Below, in pieces: positions 6,387 through 15,625 of a stretch of 15,776 bases of DNA. Both the position numbers and the translations under genes were made by a program. Origin of the DNA: Deltaproteobacteria bacterium UBA2385 (GTDB lineage: Bacteria > Myxococcota_A > UBA796 > UBA2385); assembly GCA_002343455.1 (NCBI GenBank), contig DDSR01000184.1, positions 15,673 through 31,448 of the forward strand, read 5' to 3'. The notes under the pieces are model-generated. The model made no database searches and was not told the origin of the DNA. It saw nothing but the letters and a program-made list of their open reading frames with translations. The stretch's first letter is position 1; every line of letters begins with the position of its first letter.

Positions 6387-8140
6387 TCCTGGCGGCCCTG
6401 CTCGCCTCGGGGCTGGCCAGCGCCGGACCTGCGCCGGTACGCGCCCTGACCGAGGCCCTCGATCGCCGCTCCGCCCCCTCCAAGGTGGCCATCTCTTGCG
6501 CTCCGGCAGACGAGGTGATCCCCTTCCTGGTGGCCGTCGCCCAGGCCGCCGATGGCGCCTCCGCCGACCCGGCGCGGGTCGCCTTCCTGCAGCGCCTCGC
6601 CTCCTCCGAGGGGCTGTCTTCGCTGGGCATCGCCGGCGACCAGGCGATCTCCCTGGTGATGAACCAGCCGCTGAGCGGCGGGGTCCTGAGCCTGCCGTTC
6701 TCGGGTGACCCCACCCAGGCCCAGGGCCTGCTGGCATCTTTGAGCGACCAGGTCCAGCCGGTGCAGGCGGATGTCCCGACCTGGTGGGTGCCCGAGGGGC
6801 AGGGCGGCGGCTACGCGGTCGAGCTGCGCGACGGGCTGCTCAGCATGGTGTTCAGCCTGAAGCTGGACCCCGCGCTCACGCCCCCTCCCGGTCCCCCTGG
6901 CTTCGACCGCGCCCTGGTCTCGGGGCTGCCGGACGGGCGAGGGTGCGCGCTGCATGTGCTGGTTCAGCCCAGCGACCTGCCTGCACCGGCCGCCACCCTG
7001 GGGCTGAACCCGGTGGAGCTCGCGGGCTTCGTCCCGTTCGCTGCGGGGCAGCCGGCGCTGCTCCGACTTCGCCTCCCTCCCGGTGCGCTGCCCGAGGCGA
7101 TGGAGCGCGGGGCGCCACCGGTCGCGGCCCGCTCCAGTCAGCCCCCTCCGATCACGCTCAGCCTGGGCTTCTCCATGGCCGAGGCGCTGGAGATCCCCGG
7201 GCTCGCCGAGAAGATGGAGGTCCGACCCGGCCAGCTCGATCGGCTCGGACGCTGGCTGAACGTCGACTCCGGCGCGGTGATGGGGGTCTTCGGGGACCCG
7301 CGGGCGATGGACTTCGTCGCGGTGCTGCCGCTGGACGAGAGCAGCGGGCCGGTGCGGGCCAGGAAGGTCACGCGACGGCTGGCCCGCCTGGCGCGAAAGG
7401 CGGACATCAGCGTGCTGTACCGCGAACCGCAGGCCCTGGGCTTCCTGGTCAAGGAGAGGGTCATGCACGCCCGGATCCGCGACGGTCTCGTCGTCGTCGG
7501 CCTGGACAGCCAGCGGGTGATGGACGCCGCCGAGGGTCGAGGTCAGCCCTGGGGGGGACCGGTCAGCGACGCCTTCGCGCAGGAGTGGGCCCTGGCCATG
7601 ATGGTCGGGCTCGATGCGGGGGGGCCGGTCGGGCCTCTCCCGGCCATGGGCGTCGGCCTGCGCAGCCGCGAGGACACCCTGGAGCTGGGGATCCAGCTCC
7701 AGCAGCCGCTGCCTTTGCAGACCCTGCTCGCGGGCTTCCCTGCGCTGGTCGGATCGAACCTCGCCCGCACGATGCCGACGGCGGCCGACCCCTCCCTCGG
7801 CCTGGCTGAGCTCCGGGCGACGATGGAGTCCATCGCCCTGGCCCAGCAGGTCCACCGCTCGGTCCACGGGGCCTACCTCGCCCTCCCTCCGGCCCCGCGA
7901 CGCGCCGATCAAGCCGACCCCACCGCCGTCCCCTGGATGCGACGCGCTCCCTGGGACCGCCTGGGCTGGGCGCCCGAGCCTCCGTTCACCGCCGGGGTCT
8001 TCTGGGTCGAGCTCGACCCGGAGTCCGGCGCCTACACGATCTTTGGTGAGTGTGATCTCGATGGGGACGGGGTCCGCGCACAATTTCGGCTTCGCGCCGA
8101 CGAGGCGCTAGAGCGCCTCAGCCCGGCCGACGTATATTGA
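6383..8140 (+). CDS. Exported protein of unknown function with pilin-like C-terminal region
   Basis: A 585-residue protein starting at a GTG that overlaps the previous stop by 4 nt. Residues 1-14 (MILAALLASGLASA) are a short signal peptide. Residues 15-470 form a large domain with alternating hydrophobic strands that I do not recognise. The last ~112 residues are different: ELRATMESIALAQQVHRSVHGAY, then WDRLGWAPE, then FGECDLDGDGVRAQFRL. This order (helix with 'AQ..Y', 'LGW', terminal 'DLDGDG' strand) resembles the C-terminal globular part of deltaproteobacterial type IV pilin-like proteins. The prepilin cleavage motif and hydrophobic N-helix are not fused next to it, so it would not be a normal pilin. 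Its position in the operon suggests a role at the cell surface together with the metalloprotease. Confidence 0.7.
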   Translation: MILAALLASGLASAGPAPVRALTEALDRRSAPSKVAISCAPADEVIPFLVAVAQAADGASADPARVAFLQRLASSEGLSSLGIAGDQAISLVMNQPLSGGVLSLPFSGDPTQAQGLLASLSDQVQPVQADVPTWWVPEGQGGGYAVELRDGLLSMVFSLKLDPALTPPPGPPGFDRALVSGLPDGRGCALHVLVQPSDLPAPAATLGLNPVELAGFVPFAAGQPALLRLRLPPGALPEAMERGAPPVAARSSQPPPITLSLGFSMAEALEIPGLAEKMEVRPGQLDRLGRWLNVDSGAVMGVFGDPRAMDFVAVLPLDESSGPVRARKVTRRLARLARKADISVLYREPQALGFLVKERVMHARIRDGLVVVGLDSQRVMDAAEGRGQPWGGPVSDAFAQEWALAMMVGLDAGGPVGPLPAMGVGLRSREDTLELGIQLQQPLPLQTLLAGFPALVGSNLARTMPTAADPSLGLAELRATMESIALAQQVHRSVHGAYLALPPAPRRADQADPTAVPWMRRAPWDRLGWAPEPPFTAGVFWVELDPESGAYTIFGECDLDGDGVRAQFRLRADEALERLSPADVY

Positions 8141-8144
8141 GCTC

Positions 8145-8150
8145 GGAGGA
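8145..8150 (+). promoter_or_regulatory. Ribosome-binding site deciding the start of the transferase gene
   Basis: GGAGGA lies 4 nt before TTG 8155. A second TTG at 8137 overlaps the previous stop (TTGA) but has no Shine-Dalgarno sequence in front. The motif therefore favours the downstream TTG. Confidence 0.6.
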
Positions 8151-8154
8151 GCGC

Positions 8155-9249
8155 TTGACCTTCCAGTTGCTTCGCCCCGAGGCCCTCTCTCCCGACGCCC
8201 TGGACGCCTTGCTGGCAAGCGGCTGGTACCGGATGCGCCAGTCGGTCTTCACCTGCCGCTACCTGCTGGGCCCCCGGGGGCTGCACTCGGCGGTCTGGAC
8301 CCGGCTGCCCCTGCGCGGCTACGCCTTCCGCGGCAGCCTCAAGCGCCGGTTGAGGCGGATGCACCAGAGCTTCCAGGTGGACATCGTCGACGAGGGCCCC
8401 GGGCCCGAGCACGAGGCCCTCTACGAGCGCTATGTCGACCATGTCGGCGGTGATCGACCCGAGAGCCTGCGCGACGTGCTCTTCGACGAGGACGTCGACG
8501 GCAACCCCCTCTTCCGCACCCGGCAGGTCCGAGTCCGAGACGCGTCGGGCACCCTGGTGGCCTGCAGCTTCTTCGACGAGGGGCGCGAGGCGCTGCAGAG
8601 CGTCGTCGGCATCTACGAGCCGCGACTCGCCAGCTACGGCCTGGGCCTGACCACCATGCTGGAGGAGATCCGCTACGGGCTGGCCGGCGGGTTCCGCTTT
8701 CACTACTCCGGCTACGTCGTGCCCGGCGTGGCCGCCTTCGACTACAAGCGCGATGTCGGTGACCTCCAGTACTACGACCCCGAGCAGCATGTCTGGCGAG
8801 CCCTCTCCAGCCTGGACGTCGAGGCCTTGCAGGCCGTGCGCCTGCGTCGCGGCCTGGAGCAGGTCAGCGCCCGGCTCAGCCAGATCGGGGTGCCGCACCG
8901 CCTGCGCTGTTACCCACCCTACCGGGTCGTCTTCGTCAACGAGCTGCAGGAGCGCTGCATCAGCTCGCCCCTGTTCCTGGAGTGCGGGCGCGCCGGCGAT
9001 GGCAACGTCAGCCTGGTCCTGACGCACGACCCCAGCGCCGGCACCTGGACCCTGGACGCCTGCCAGCGCGGTCGGGACCTGACGGAGCTGCTGGGCGAGG
9101 CTCCGGGGCCGGACGCCGGACCGAAGGCCGACCTCTGCCTGCTGGTGCGGGTCGATCGGGCCGGGACCACCGACTCCCCCGACCAGGCCGCCCGCTGGGT
9201 CGGCAGAGCGCTGGGCCGAGGCCCGTGGCGCTGCGTCGATCCCGACTGA
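8155..9249 (+). CDS. Arginyl-tRNA-protein transferase-like (Ate/Bpt superfamily) enzyme
   Basis: A 364-residue protein (370 if the TTG at 8137 is used). The middle part follows the ATE C-terminal, GNAT-fold order: 'GLGLTTMLEEIRY', then 'FHYSGYVVPG' (about 172-181) and 'FDYK' (185-188). These correspond to the 'YYYLGYYI...M.YK' block of aminoacyl-tRNA-protein transferases. Such enzymes attach Arg or Leu to N-terminal acidic residues and so mark proteins for degradation. The N-terminal part keeps 'YRMRQSVF' and a basic 'SLKRRLRRMHQSF' block, but the Cys cluster usual in the Ate N-domain is reduced to a single Cys (34). Residues about 200-364 are extra and unrecognised. It ends 5 bp before the stop of the opposing gene. 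A GNAT acyltransferase with another acceptor is the main alternative. Confidence 0.68.
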   Translation: MTFQLLRPEALSPDALDALLASGWYRMRQSVFTCRYLLGPRGLHSAVWTRLPLRGYAFRGSLKRRLRRMHQSFQVDIVDEGPGPEHEALYERYVDHVGGDRPESLRDVLFDEDVDGNPLFRTRQVRVRDASGTLVACSFFDEGREALQSVVGIYEPRLASYGLGLTTMLEEIRYGLAGGFRFHYSGYVVPGVAAFDYKRDVGDLQYYDPEQHVWRALSSLDVEALQAVRLRRGLEQVSARLSQIGVPHRLRCYPPYRVVFVNELQERCISSPLFLECGRAGDGNVSLVLTHDPSAGTWTLDACQRGRDLTELLGEAPGPDAGPKADLCLLVRVDRAGTTDSPDQAARWVGRALGRGPWRCVDPD

Positions 9250-9254
9250 GCTTG

Positions 9255-9722
9255 TCAGCCCCCGGAAGAGACCGGAGAGGCCGCGTTCAGGGCCTCGCCG
9301 AGCTCGTCGATCCACTCGCCCAGCTCTTCGCGGGTGAGGGGAAAGACCTCCTGCTGGCGGCCTGACCCCTCGCGCCGCATCCGTCGCACCTCGACCCCCT
9401 GCTCGTCCAGCTCGACCTCGAAGAAGCGCCCACGCCGCATATCGTCTGGCTGCGTGCGCAGGACCGCCCCACCCAGGCGGGTGTCGACCTCGACCTCGAC
9501 CAGTCGCTCGCCCTTCGGCCGGAAGCTCTCGGAGATGGCCCGGGCCCGTACGTCGACCGGGCCGGGCTTGCCCTCGACCCGCAGCCGCTTGACCTCGACG
9601 CCGACGGGTCCCACCGCCCCCGTCTGCACCTCGGCCGCGCAGCCCTCGCCTTCGATCTCGGCCCGGCCGCCGCGGACAGAGTCCAGCCCGGCGTCGACCC
9701 GGCGTCGGGTAACCTCGCTCAT
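9255..9722 (-). CDS. Hypothetical protein, fourth gene of the PrkA/SpoVR operon
   Basis: A 155-residue protein that I do not recognise. It has no signal peptide or membrane segment. The sequence is charged and beta-strand-like, with alternating Val/Glu/Arg segments (for example VGVEVKRLRVEG and RLVEVEVDTRLGG). It closes with a helix (LTREELGEWIDELGEALNAA) and a flexible Ser/Gly tail. One Cys is present at position 28. Its ATG overlaps the spoVR stop in ATGA, so it is very probably translated with spoVR and belongs to the same stress module. It runs tail to tail with the transferase gene, the stops being 5 bp apart. A small soluble partner or regulator of the module is the simplest inference, with no direct support. 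Confidence 0.75.
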   Translation of the reverse strand: MSEVTRRRVDAGLDSVRGGRAEIEGEGCAAEVQTGAVGPVGVEVKRLRVEGKPGPVDVRARAISESFRPKGERLVEVEVDTRLGGAVLRTQPDDMRRGRFFEVELDEQGVEVRRMRREGSGRQQEVFPLTREELGEWIDELGEALNAASPVSSGG

Positions 9723-11245
9723 GAGCCCGCCTTCGGGGTCTCGACCAGGAATCGGTCGCCGTCGTGGTGCAGGATCACCCGCTTTCCGTCGACCTGGGTC
9801 AGCAGGTGGGCCTCCCGACCCCAGATGCGCGCCACATTACCAAGGGCCTGCTCGGCCCACTGGACCTGGAGATCGACCCCCTCGTGGTCGTGGGTCAGCT
9901 CCAGCTCGCCCTTGTTGCCGTGGTTGGCGTCGGTGACGGCGATGCGCGGGTTCCCGCGGGTGGCCAGCATCTGCAGCAGCTTCTGCTTCACGTCGGCGAA
10001 CTCCCGGCTGTCGATCACGAAGTGCCCGGCGGCCTTGTCGTACTCGTAGCTGAACAGACCCTGCTGGCGTACGAAGTCCTCGGTCAGGAACTGGTCGACG
10101 AAGGTCACGTCGTTGTGGCTCTTGCGCACCTCGAAGATCTTGGCGCGGCCCAGGCCGGCGTTCGTGTTCCAGTCCCGCTTGACCGCGACATCCTCGCAGT
10201 CCAGCCAGTCCTTGCCGAACTGTCCCTTGTTCCAGCGGTCCTCGATGTGGCGGTACAGCTCGATGCCCAGCTTGTAGGGGTTGAGCTGGCCCGGACGCAT
10301 CGCCACCGTCCCGCTGTGGTGGTCGGCGTAGTCGATCACCTCGGAGTCGGAGAGGATGTCCCGGGTCATCATCGTCGTGTGCCAGTAGCTGGCCCAGCCC
10401 TCGTTCATGATCTTGGTCTGGCCCTGGGGCGCGAAGTACAGCGCCTCGTCCCGGATCACCGAGAGCACATCGCTCTGCCAGGGCCGCATCCGCCCGTGCT
10501 TCAGCAGGAAGCCCAGCACATCGCGCTCGGGCTCGGCCGGGAAGCGCTGCGAACGCTCCAGCTGCTCGACGTGCCGCTGCTGCTGCTCGGCGAGGTACTC
10601 CGGCGGGTTGATGTACTTGTCCATGTACTGCTTGGCCGGCATCTTGGCGTAGCCGGGGGCCAGCCGGGCCTCCTCCCGCTCGCGCTCGCTCTCGCTGCGG
10701 TGGCGCTTGATGTGATCGTGGAAGGGATCGACCAGGTTCTCCAGGCTCAGGCACATATCGATGAAGCGCTCGACCGTGTCCTGGCCCTCGGCGTCGATCT
10801 GCCGCCGCACCCGGGTGGCGTGGTTGGCCATCTGGTCCAGCATCCGGCGGTTGGTCGGGGCGAACCAGGCGTTCTGGGTGAAGAAGTCGACGTGGCCGTA
10901 GACGTGGGCCATCACCAGCTTCTGGTCCATCAAGGTGTTGTTGTCCAGCAGGTAGGCGTAGGCCGGCCGCGTGTTGATCACCATCTCATAGATCTTCTGC
11001 AGACCGTACTCGTAGCCCTTGTCCATCTGGATGTACTCCATGCCCCAGCGCCAGTGCGGGTAGCGCGTCGGGAAGCCGCCATACGCGGCCAGCATGTTGA
11101 TCTCCTCCCAGTCGCACATCTCGAAGATGGTCTCGCAGAAGTCCAGCCCGTAGCCGCGGGCGATGCTCTCGATCCAGGCCTGCGCCTCTTGCAGCTCCAG
11201 GGGGAGGCCGCGGCGCGAACGGAAGAACCAGCCTTCGTTGGCCAT
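9719..11245 (-). CDS. spoVR: SpoVR family protein
   Basis: A 508-residue cytosolic protein, matching the length of E. coli YcgB (about 510). The N-terminal half carries the family's conserved blocks: 'GLDFCETIFEMCDWEEINMLA', 'GGFPTRYPHWRWGMEY', 'LDNNTLMDQKLVMAHVYGHVDFF' and 'NLVDPFHDH'. 'NEGWASYWHTTMM' comes further on, with several conserved His and Glu residues that look like a metal site. In Bacillus the family affects spore cortex; in Gram-negatives it belongs to the stationary-phase and stress response with PrkA and YeaH. The biochemical activity is unknown. ATG 11245 has GGGGAGGT upstream. The gap to the yeaH-like stop is 3 bp, and its own stop overlaps the next start. Confidence 0.95.
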   Translation of the reverse strand: MANEGWFFRSRRGLPLELQEAQAWIESIARGYGLDFCETIFEMCDWEEINMLAAYGGFPTRYPHWRWGMEYIQMDKGYEYGLQKIYEMVINTRPAYAYLLDNNTLMDQKLVMAHVYGHVDFFTQNAWFAPTNRRMLDQMANHATRVRRQIDAEGQDTVERFIDMCLSLENLVDPFHDHIKRHRSESEREREEARLAPGYAKMPAKQYMDKYINPPEYLAEQQQRHVEQLERSQRFPAEPERDVLGFLLKHGRMRPWQSDVLSVIRDEALYFAPQGQTKIMNEGWASYWHTTMMTRDILSDSEVIDYADHHSGTVAMRPGQLNPYKLGIELYRHIEDRWNKGQFGKDWLDCEDVAVKRDWNTNAGLGRAKIFEVRKSHNDVTFVDQFLTEDFVRQQGLFSYEYDKAAGHFVIDSREFADVKQKLLQMLATRGNPRIAVTDANHGNKGELELTHDHEGVDLQVQWAEQALGNVARIWGREAHLLTQVDGKRVILHHDGDRFLVETPKAGS

Positions 11246-11248
11246 CGT

Positions 11249-12355
11249 CTACCTCCCCTTGCCCAGGAGCTCCTTGATGGAGTCCATGATGTGATCCCGA
11301 TCCGGCACCCGAGAGAGGACCAGGCGCTCGTCGTCGGCGAGGTTGGCCTTTAGATCCTCGAAGAACTGGCCCGAGCCGTAGTCGCTGTCGACCTGGGCGT
11401 AGGAGAACTGGTTGACCGCCGGCAGCATCCGGCCCCGCAGCAGCTCCAGACACTGGGTCGTGTCGGCCTTGCTCCAGTTGTCGCCGTCGCTGAAGTGGAA
11501 GGGGTAGATGTTCCACTCCTCGGGCGGGTAGTCGGCCTCGATGATCTCCCAGCACAGCTTGTAGGCGCTGCTGATCAGGGTCCCGCCGCTCTCGCGGGTG
11601 GTGAAGAAGGTCTCGCGGTCGACCTCGCGGGCGGCGGCGTCGTGGATGATGAAGCGGGTCTTGACGTTCTTGTAGTTGTGGCTCAGCCAGAGGTCGATCC
11701 AGAAGGCCTCCAGCCGGACGATCTCCTTCTGTTCACGGCCCATGCTGCCCGAGACGTCCATCATGTAGAGGATCACCGCCGAGGACTGCGGCTCGAACTT
11801 CGTCTTCCAGGTCCGGTAGCGCTTGTCCTCGCGGATGGGGATGATGCGGGGATCCTGGGGGCTCCAGGAGCCGCTGGCCACCTGCCGCTTCAGCGCCTCG
11901 CGGAAGGTGCGGCGGTTGTGGCGCAGGCTCTCGGGGCCCAGCCGCGAGATGCCGGTGTACTTGTCCTTGTCGCTCTTGATCTCCTTCTGTCCGCGAGGCT
12001 CGATCCGGGGCAGCTCCAGCTCCTCGCCGATGATCTCGGCCAGCTCCTCCAGGCTGACCTCGCCCTCGATCTCGTGCTCGCCGGGCTGGTCGCCGGCCTG
12101 TCCCTGGCCGGGATCGCCGGGCTGACCGGGGACGGCCTGGCCCTCTTCCCCCTCGCCCTGCCCGATGCCGCCCTGCTCATTCTCGCCGTAGCGGAAGCGG
12201 GGGATGCCGATCTGGGGGAGGGGGACGCGGACCGCCCGGCCGCCCTCCTTCCCGATGATCTCCGAGCTGGACATATGCTTGCGCAGCTCTTTGCGAACCC
12301 GACCGCGGACGATCTGCTTGAAGCGGTGGACGTCGCTCTCGATGTTCAGGGGCAT
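11249..12355 (-). CDS. yeaH: YeaH/YhbH family protein (DUF444) with VWA-like domain
   Basis: A 368-residue protein. The N-terminus (residues 1-55) has the typical 'RFKQIVRGRVRKELRKHM' basic helix. Residues about 57-100 are a Gly/Gln/Glu-rich linker, common in this family. Residues 190-360 form a von Willebrand A-like domain with the MIDAS motif DVSGSMG (200-206) and later 'SGGTLISSAY' and 'FSDGDNW'. E. coli YeaH (about 427) and B. subtilis YhbH (about 392) are somewhat longer. It is thought to act with the PrkA/YeaG kinase in nutrient stress; the partner is the upstream gene, 16 bp away. ATG 12355 is preceded by GGAGGAG at a normal distance. Confidence 0.95.
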   Translation of the reverse strand: MPLNIESDVHRFKQIVRGRVRKELRKHMSSSEIIGKEGGRAVRVPLPQIGIPRFRYGENEQGGIGQGEGEEGQAVPGQPGDPGQGQAGDQPGEHEIEGEVSLEELAEIIGEELELPRIEPRGQKEIKSDKDKYTGISRLGPESLRHNRRTFREALKRQVASGSWSPQDPRIIPIREDKRYRTWKTKFEPQSSAVILYMMDVSGSMGREQKEIVRLEAFWIDLWLSHNYKNVKTRFIIHDAAAREVDRETFFTTRESGGTLISSAYKLCWEIIEADYPPEEWNIYPFHFSDGDNWSKADTTQCLELLRGRMLPAVNQFSYAQVDSDYGSGQFFEDLKANLADDERLVLSRVPDRDHIMDSIKELLGKGR

Positions 12356-12371
12356 GTGGCTCCTCCCACCC

Positions 12372-14435
<2,064 letters not shown>

Positions 14436-14563
14436 GCGGACTCCTTTCGCGCCGCCAGAGCGGGCGATGGGTTCCCGGGGGCGCGTGACCGCGGGAGGAG
14501 ATGGATGCGCCGGGGTGGAGAGAGAGAGCGTGGGTGGAGGTGAGGGCCGGTGCGGGCCAGGGT

Positions 14564-14607
14564 TCCTGCTTCTCAGACGCCGGGGTCCTGCGTCTTAGAC
14601 GCCGGAG
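14564..14607. promoter_or_regulatory. Two adjacent 22-bp repeats with internal dyads (candidate operator)
   Basis: Unit 1 (14564-14585) and unit 2 (14586-14607) are directly adjacent and match at 19 of 22 bases. Each contains a 13-bp dyad: GCGTCT-T-AGACGC (14590-14602) is perfect, and GCTTCT-C-AGACGC (14568-14580) has one mismatched pair. The dyad centres are 22 bp apart, about two helical turns, as expected for two dimeric regulators on the same DNA face. The site lies 128 bp from the prkA start and 70-114 bp from the RmlB-like start. A binding role is inference; the repeat itself is read directly. Confidence 0.6.
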
Positions 14608-14664
14608 CTACAGACAATGTTCCATAGCCTGCAGGGATCCGCTACCATCCCGCGCCGCTTCGTC

Positions 14665-14672
14665 AAAAGGAG
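14665..14672 (+). promoter_or_regulatory. Ribosome-binding site for the RmlB-like gene
   Basis: AAAAGGAG ends 5 nt before GTG 14678 and fixes that start over in-frame upstream codons, which would add residues before the Rossmann fold. Confidence 0.75.
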
Positions 14673-14677
14673 AGCTC

Positions 14678-15625
14678 GTGCCCTCGCTGCTGCTCACCGG
14701 TGGTGCCGGCTTCATCGGCTCCGCCCTCACCCGAACGCTGCTAGGGCGAGGCTGGAGGGTGCGGGTGCTGGATCGGCTGGGCATCGGCGGGCGCCGGGAG
14801 CACCTCCAAGGGCTCGACTGCGAGCTGATCGTGGGCGATGTCTGCGACCCTAGCGCTGTTAAAGGCGCGATCCAGGGCTGCGAGGCCTTGCTGCACCTCG
14901 CGGCCGAGAGCCACGTCGAGCGCAGCCTGCTGGACCCCGGCGGCTTCCTGCGAACCAACGTCGAGGGCACCCGGGTCGTGCTCGACGCGGCCAGCCAGGC
15001 GGGCCTGCAGCGCGTGCTGGTGATGTCCACCGACGAGGTGCTGGGTCAGCAGCCCGATGGCGCCCTGCCGGGACCCGAGGCTCCGCTGCGGCCGGGAAAC
15101 CCCTACGCCGCCAGCAAGGCCGGCGCCGAGGCCCTGGTCCACGCCTGGCGCCACAGCTTCGGCTTGCCCGCCGCCATCGCCCGCTGCGTGAACTGCTTCG
15201 GGCCGCGCCAGCACCCCGAGAAGGCCGTCCCCTGGTGGACGCGAGAGGCCCTGCTCGACCGGCCGGTGCCGGTGCAGGGCCAGGGCGAGGCCGAGCGAGA
15301 CTGGCTGCCGGTCGAGGATCTGGCCCGCGGGCTGGCCCTGGCGATCGAGGCCGAGCCGGGCCCCTGGACCTGGCACTTCGCCGCCCACCGGCAGCGCAGC
15401 AACCGGCAGATGGCCGAAGAGGTCGCCGCCGCCTGTCAGGCTCGCACCGGCCTGCCGACGCGCTTCGCCCGCCTGCCCGAGCGCCAGGGCCAGGATCGCC
15501 GCTACGCCCTGGACGACGCCGAGACGCGGGCGCGCCTGTGTTGGAGGCCGGAGCTCTCTCACGAGGAGGGGGTCCGTCGCGCCGTCGCCTGGGTCGCCGA
15601 CGAGGGCCTCGCCCTGTGGAGCTGA
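14678..15625 (+). CDS. NAD-dependent epimerase/dehydratase, RmlB (dTDP-glucose 4,6-dehydratase)-like
   Basis: A 315-residue short-chain dehydrogenase of the extended class. TGGAGFIGS (7-15) is the NAD-binding Gly motif. HLAAESHVERS, STDEVLG (117-123, with the Asp-Glu pair used by RmlB) and Y143AASK147 supply the catalytic set. NCFGPRQHPEKAVP, RDWLPVEDLARG and QDRRYALDDAETR follow in the RmlB order. RmlB turns dTDP-glucose into dTDP-4-keto-6-deoxyglucose, the entry to deoxy-sugars of surface polysaccharide. The protein is shorter than usual RmlB (about 330-360), and the usual Tyr in STDEVYG is Leu, so another NDP-sugar substrate is possible. No rmlA, C or D homologue is next to it. The GTG start is set by AAAAGGAG. 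Its 3' end overlaps the next frame by 10 bp. Confidence 0.82.
   Translation: MPSLLLTGGAGFIGSALTRTLLGRGWRVRVLDRLGIGGRREHLQGLDCELIVGDVCDPSAVKGAIQGCEALLHLAAESHVERSLLDPGGFLRTNVEGTRVVLDAASQAGLQRVLVMSTDEVLGQQPDGALPGPEAPLRPGNPYAASKAGAEALVHAWRHSFGLPAAIARCVNCFGPRQHPEKAVPWWTREALLDRPVPVQGQGEAERDWLPVEDLARGLALAIEAEPGPWTWHFAAHRQRSNRQMAEEVAAACQARTGLPTRFARLPERQGQDRRYALDDAETRARLCWRPELSHEEGVRRAVAWVADEGLALWS

Larger units (their letters stand above)
14436..14677. promoter_or_regulatory. Divergent intergenic region, prkA operon / RmlB-like gene
   Basis: The largest gap in the window (242 bp). It must hold the promoters of the prkA operon (leftward) and probably of the dehydratase (rightward). It contains the two-unit 22-bp repeat described separately (14564-14607), a purine-rich tract on the plus strand (about 14511-14546, containing GAGAGAGAGAG), and the ribosome-binding sites next to each start. 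I see no clear sigma-70 -35/-10 pair or sigma-54 box, and no convincing small ORF. Confidence 0.6.

Noticed and set aside
4905..6737. 610-codon open frame on the minus strand
   Set aside because: Shadow of the metalloprotease gene; composition rich in Arg/Pro/Gly and Val/Asp/Glu repeats, with no domain. The opposite strand has the HExxH motif and coupled start.
6203..8083. 626-codon open frame on the minus strand
   Set aside because: Antisense shadow of the 585-residue exported protein; no motif, start or ribosome-binding support.
14501..14677. N-terminal extension of the RmlB-like gene from the ATG at 14501
   Set aside because: The extension precedes the Rossmann Gly motif by about 60 residues of Arg/Ser-rich sequence and crosses the repeat region; AAAAGGAG before GTG 14678 marks the real start.
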